This document shows positions 34,528-37,464 of a DNA stretch of 37,464 nt, piece by piece. This DNA is from Microvirga aerilata (GTDB lineage Bacteria > Pseudomonadota > Alphaproteobacteria > Rhizobiales > Beijerinckiaceae), in assembly GCF_016743775.1 (NCBI RefSeq), contig NZ_JAEQMY010000049.1, forward strand, positions 1-37,464, read 5' to 3'. How positions within the stretch are numbered: the first letter of the stretch is position 1; every line of letters begins with the position of its first letter. The notes beneath the pieces are model-generated. The model saw nothing but the letters and a program-made list of their open reading frames with translations. It was not told the origin of the DNA and did no database searches. The translations under genes were made by a program, and so were the position numbers.

Positions 34528-35793
34528 TTAGGTGCGCGGCCAGCGAAAATCGTCCGCTCGCCCGGGCCGTGCGCTTGGCGGGACTCCCGTCCGCAGGGCG
34601 CGCTGCACGGGATAGGCATGGTCGCCGCTGAGCTTTGGAGGCGCCGATACCAGCGTGCCGCCCGGTGCCACATCCTGGCGGGTGAGCGGCAGAACCGGTC
34701 CGACCAGCGGCTTGCTGGGGAGGGACACCGGTGCGGCAGCATCCGGCGGAGCAGGGATCGCGGCTTCGACCGACGGGACGGCTGTTCCCTCGGCGGGGGC
34801 CGTCTCCCCCGGATTGGGGGCGGCCGCCGTTGCCGTTCCGGCCTCCCCCGTGCCCAGGAGCCGCTTGATCTCCGTATCGGCGAAGAAGGCGAGCTTCCGG
34901 GCGCCGGCTTTGGTGAAGAACACACCTTCGTTGGTTCGCAGCTTCGCCGGCTCGCCGTCCACATCCGGACCTATGGCCGTGTAGCGGTTTTCCTCGTCGA
35001 CGAAGCCCGGCCAGACATCCACATAGACTCCGCCGTTGCGCTGAACGCTGTCCTTGTAGATCTCGTTCATGGCGAGCAGATCCTCGGAGATCTTGCTGGC
35101 TTTCATGGGCGGCAGGCCGATCCAGACCACCGGGAGCTTGCGCTCCTTGAAGGTGCCCATGATCGCATCGACCCGCTGGCGGTAAAGGTCCTTCCACCGG
35201 TCGGACAGGGGCTCGACGCTGTCTTCGCCGTCCTTGATCGACTGCCGGTCGTTCGTTCCCAGCATAACGACGGCCACACTGGCCTTCTGGCCCCCGTCGA
35301 GGGCCGCCTTGATGAAACTGGGCCAATCGGCCGGATCGGTGCGGGCGAGGCTCGCATCTCCCCTGATCTTGGGAACGACCGCCACGTCCTGGTTCTCGGC
35401 AAAGTGGGCGTCGAGCCCTTGGCGCGCATAGCCCGCCAGGGCATCCCCGAACACGACCACATGGGTGGCGGGATCGACCTTAGGCTTCTCCTGCCGCGCG
35501 ACGGCGGCCGGCGGCGGAGCGGGCTTGCGGGGCCGTGCCACCGGCTTGCGGGCCGGCACCGACGGCTCCTCCCGGGCTCCGAAGAAGCGGCGGAGGGTGA
35601 AGCCCTGCTGAGGCTGCGCCGGCTGGACCAGCTTTCCGGGATAGTAGCCGGGAGGATAGGCCCGGGGATCTCCCCGATAAGCGGGCTGCGGCTGCTGATA
35701 GTAGTAGCCGGCCTGGGCCAGTGCCGCGGAGCCGCTGCCCGCTGCGAGAAGCAGGGCCAGGGCAAGGCGGCGAAGGGTCGGGGCCATCGTCAT
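34528..35793 (-). CDS. DUF459 SGNH-hydrolase-like protein, catalytic residues lost
   Basis: This 421-residue exported protein has a signal peptide (about 1-27, ending ALAQ), a Tyr/Pro- and Pro/Arg-rich linker, a DUF459/SGNH fold (about 108-310) and an Ala/Pro-rich tail. Family members are envelope esterase-like proteins. Block III (VVMLGTND) is intact, but block I reads GDAL, with Ala118 where the nucleophilic Ser belongs, and block V reads NEGVFFT, with Phe292 in place of the His and Glu in place of the usual Asp. It is therefore probably not a Ser hydrolase. It starts 57 bases after the MltB-type gene on the same strand, which suggests a wall-binding or accessory role. Confidence 0.85.
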   Translation of the reverse strand: MTMAPTLRRLALALLLAAGSGSAALAQAGYYYQQPQPAYRGDPRAYPPGYYPGKLVQPAQPQQGFTLRRFFGAREEPSVPARKPVARPRKPAPPPAAVARQEKPKVDPATHVVVFGDALAGYARQGLDAHFAENQDVAVVPKIRGDASLARTDPADWPSFIKAALDGGQKASVAVVMLGTNDRQSIKDGEDSVEPLSDRWKDLYRQRVDAIMGTFKERKLPVVWIGLPPMKASKISEDLLAMNEIYKDSVQRNGGVYVDVWPGFVDEENRYTAIGPDVDGEPAKLRTNEGVFFTKAGARKLAFFADTEIKRLLGTGEAGTATAAAPNPGETAPAEGTAVPSVEAAIPAPPDAAAPVSLPSKPLVGPVLPLTRQDVAPGGTLVSAPPKLSGDHAYPVQRALRTGVPPSARPGRADDFRWPRT

Positions 35794-35850
35794 CGGCAGG
35801 TTCCATCTTGTTCCGGGCCAGCCTTGTTATAGACCCTCTTAGGAACTCCG

Positions 35851-37077
35851 TCAGCGGGTTGCGCGCAATTCGCGCAAGACTGCAACATCGGCATAGCCAT
35901 CGGGGGTCAAGCCGCGCCTGAGCTGGAAGTTCCGCACGGCCTCCCGGGTCTTGGACCCCAGCTTGCCGTCCGCATTGCCCTCGTAGAAGCCGAGGCCGGC
36001 AAGGCGCTCCTGCAGCTCCTGGCGCTGATCCTTGTCCAGCATGGGCTGGTCCTTGGGCCAGGCTCCCTGGATCGGCAGTCCCCCGAAGAGGCGGTCGCCG
36101 AGATGGGCGACGCCCATGGCGTAGGCATCCGAGGAGTTGTAGGTTTTGATCACGTCGTAATTGGCCGTGACCAGGAAGGCGGGTCCGCCCGCTCCGCCCG
36201 GCAGGAACAGGGAGGCCTCGCCCGAGCGCGGAAGGGCCTTTCCGTCCGCCCGGCGCAGGCCGAGCGCCTGCCACTGGACAAAACCCTGCTTCAGGTGCCG
36301 GAAATCGAAGCCCTTCGGCAGCATGACCTCATAGCCCCAGGGCAGCCCCGGCTGCCAGCCCTGCTGGCGCAGGTAGTTGGCCGTGGACGCCATGGCGTCC
36401 GGCACCGAGGACCAGATGTCGCGCACGCCGTCCCGGTTGCCGTCCACGGCGAATTTCATGAAGCTCGAGGGCATGAACTGGGTCTGGCCCATGGCGCCGG
36501 CCCAGGAGCCCAGCATCCTGGAGCGGTCCACATGCTCCTCTTCCAGGATCTGAAGGGCGGTGAGCAGCTCTTCCTTGAAGAAGTCGCCCCGGTAGCCCGT
36601 ATAGGCGAGCGTCGCGAGGGCCCGGACCGCATAGATCGAGCCGGTGAAGCTGCCGTAATTGGTCTCCATGCCCCAGACGCCGAGCACCACGGAGCGCGGA
36701 ACCCCGTAGGCTTTCTCGACCGCCGCGAGGGTCTGGGACCATTCGGCCGCCACCTCCTGGCCGCGCTTGAGGCGCTGGGCCGAGATGGCGCCGTTGATGT
36801 AGTCCCAGATCGGCCGCACGAACTCGGACTGCTTCTTGGTCAGAGCGATGATCTTGGCATCCGGCTCAACGCCCCGGAATGCTTCCTCGAAGGTCGCTCG
36901 CGAGACGCCGCGCGCCTTGGCGGCGGGCCAGAGGCCCTGCACGAAACGCTCGAAGCCGGCTTGCGACGCCTCCTGCGCCTGGATCGGCGGAGCACCAAGC
37001 GTCACTCCGGCGGTGAGGCTCAGACCGAGAAGGAGTGCGCCGGAAAGGCGGCGCACCAGGGAAAGCGGCTGGTGCAT
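35851..37077 (-). CDS. MltB-type lytic murein transglycosylase
   Basis: This 408-residue exported enzyme cuts peptidoglycan glycan strands to give 1,6-anhydro ends. A signal peptide covers about 1-35 (ending IQAQ). The SLT_2 domain runs about 40-325, with catalytic Glu138 in VWGMETNYGSF and the typical SWAGAMGQTQFMPSSF and NYLRQQGW stretches. A C-terminal peptidoglycan-binding domain (about 340-405) includes LGFYEGNADGKLGSKTREAV. There is no lipobox Cys, so it is a soluble periplasmic form, unlike E. coli MltB. It leads a likely two-gene unit with the DUF459 gene. A perfect 18-bp palindrome and a CtrA-like site lie just upstream. Confidence 0.93.
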   Translation of the reverse strand: MHQPLSLVRRLSGALLLGLSLTAGVTLGAPPIQAQEASQAGFERFVQGLWPAAKARGVSRATFEEAFRGVEPDAKIIALTKKQSEFVRPIWDYINGAISAQRLKRGQEVAAEWSQTLAAVEKAYGVPRSVVLGVWGMETNYGSFTGSIYAVRALATLAYTGYRGDFFKEELLTALQILEEEHVDRSRMLGSWAGAMGQTQFMPSSFMKFAVDGNRDGVRDIWSSVPDAMASTANYLRQQGWQPGLPWGYEVMLPKGFDFRHLKQGFVQWQALGLRRADGKALPRSGEASLFLPGGAGGPAFLVTANYDVIKTYNSSDAYAMGVAHLGDRLFGGLPIQGAWPKDQPMLDKDQRQELQERLAGLGFYEGNADGKLGSKTREAVRNFQLRRGLTPDGYADVAVLRELRATR

Positions 37078-37094
37078 GGAAGTCGCTCACAAAA

Positions 37095-37112
37095 CAGGAC
37101 AGATCTGTCCTG
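37095..37112. promoter_or_regulatory. Perfect 18-bp palindrome before the MltB-type gene
   Basis: CAGGACAGATCTGTCCTG is fully self-complementary and lies 18 bases upstream of the ATG at 37077. Its length and symmetry fit an operator for a dimeric repressor, though it could also fold in the leader RNA. Confidence 0.6.
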
Positions 37113-37132
37113 CCATTGCGACACTACGCAGG

Positions 37133-37148
37133 TTAACAGCCGGTTGAC
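37133..37148. promoter_or_regulatory. CtrA-like half-site pair before the MltB-type gene
   Basis: TTAA-N7-TTGAC, one mismatch from TTAA-N7-TTAAC, lies about 56 bases upstream of the start codon. On the plus strand it reads in the sense opposite to the gene, but the first half-site is symmetric. Confidence 0.35.
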
Positions 37149-37170
37149 AGCTAGCCTTATAGGTAGGGTC

Positions 37171-37464
37171 CTATGCGGCTTTTCGCCCCGCCAGGGTCTG
37201 CTCCCAGCGCAGGGCCTGCTCGACGATTCTCTCAAGGTTGTCGTGCTGGGGCTCCCATCCCAGGCTGCGGATCTTGTCGACCTTTGCCACGAGCTGAGCC
37301 GGATCGCCCGCCCGCCGGGGGCTCAGGCGAACCTCGAAATCGACGCCCGACATCTTCTTGACCACCTCGACGACCTCCAGAACCGACGCGCCGTGGCCGT
37401 AGCCGCAGTTCATGATCGTGCAGTCGCCTCCGTTGCGCAGGTGGTCCAAGGCGACCAGATGGGC
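37171..37464 (-). CDS. galE: UDP-glucose 4-epimerase, C-terminal part (5' end outside window)
   Basis: The last 97 codons of a gene entering from the right edge are present. The pieces AHLVALDHL, MNCGYGHGASVLEVV and SPRRAGDPAQLVAKVDKI, followed by LGWEPQHDNLERIVEQALRWE, match the substrate-binding end of GalE, an extended SDR enzyme that interconverts UDP-glucose and UDP-galactose. The NAD-binding domain and catalytic Tyr are outside the window, so another sugar-nucleotide epimerase of the same subfamily cannot be excluded. Confidence 0.88.
   Translation of the reverse strand, partial: AHLVALDHLRNGGDCTIMNCGYGHGASVLEVVEVVKKMSGVDFEVRLSPRRAGDPAQLVAKVDKIRSLGWEPQHDNLERIVEQALRWEQTLAGRKAA

Overview
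This GC-rich window reads as a chromosomal segment of an alphaproteobacterium of the order Hyphomicrobiales (Rhizobiales), most like Methylobacteriaceae such as Microvirga or Methylobacterium. That placement is an inference from gene content: a three-part pntAA-pntAB-pntB transhydrogenase, an aa3-type oxidase subunit IV, the cell-cycle regulator CpdR, a GapR-type DUF2312 protein, DUF1244, DUF1036, DUF882, DUF459 and DUF1989 genes, and a cysteine-free ribosomal protein L36. I saw no rRNA, CRISPR array, insertion sequence or phage gene. Nearly all of it is dense chromosomal backbone; the less ordinary content is regulatory.

Layout. 1-2912 (minus): subunit IV-like protein, then the proton-translocating transhydrogenase operon, with pntB cut by the window edge. 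3026-7664 (minus): a family 4 glycosyltransferase, then a pepF-ABC1 kinase pair that overlaps by one base. 7796-12518 (plus): a cell-wall block of a degenerate NtrC-type regulator, an L,D-transpeptidase (makes 3-3 crosslinks) and a DUF882/MepK-like zinc endopeptidase (that family can cut them). 12570-14380: a DUF1989 protein, a thioesterase and GapR. 14442-18724: N-formylglutamate amidohydrolase and DUF1244 (minus), then DMT exporter, DUF1036 and pyruvate kinase (plus). 18721-21158 (minus): alpha/beta hydrolase, TPR protein, rpmJ, tRNA-Val and cpdR. 21332-27582: a second N-formylglutamate amidohydrolase, MFS transporter, hisN, a lysophospholipase-like hydrolase that overlaps hisN on the opposite strand, an Hsp20 chaperone and threonine aldolase. 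28277-34454 (plus): gltB-gltD glutamate synthase behind a 694-base hairpin-rich leader region. 34528-37464 (minus): a DUF459 SGNH-like protein lacking its catalytic residues, an MltB-type lytic transglycosylase, and the 3' end of galE.

How the parts may work together. Four envelope genes (ldt, the DUF882 peptidase, the MltB-type gene and the DUF459 gene) sit in two loci. Candidate CtrA-like half-site pairs precede the regulator-ldt unit, the peptidase and the MltB gene, which would tie wall remodelling to the cell cycle; CpdR and GapR are encoded in the same window. Other signals worth testing are a promoter for the TPR gene folded inside the rpmJ terminator and predicting a leaderless mRNA, a heat-shock promoter plus ROSE-like RNA thermometer before hsp20, and a perfect 18-bp operator-like palindrome before the MltB-type gene. 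No single wholly new system is proven; the best candidates are the GAFTGA-less regulator with its wall genes and the nested terminator/promoter.
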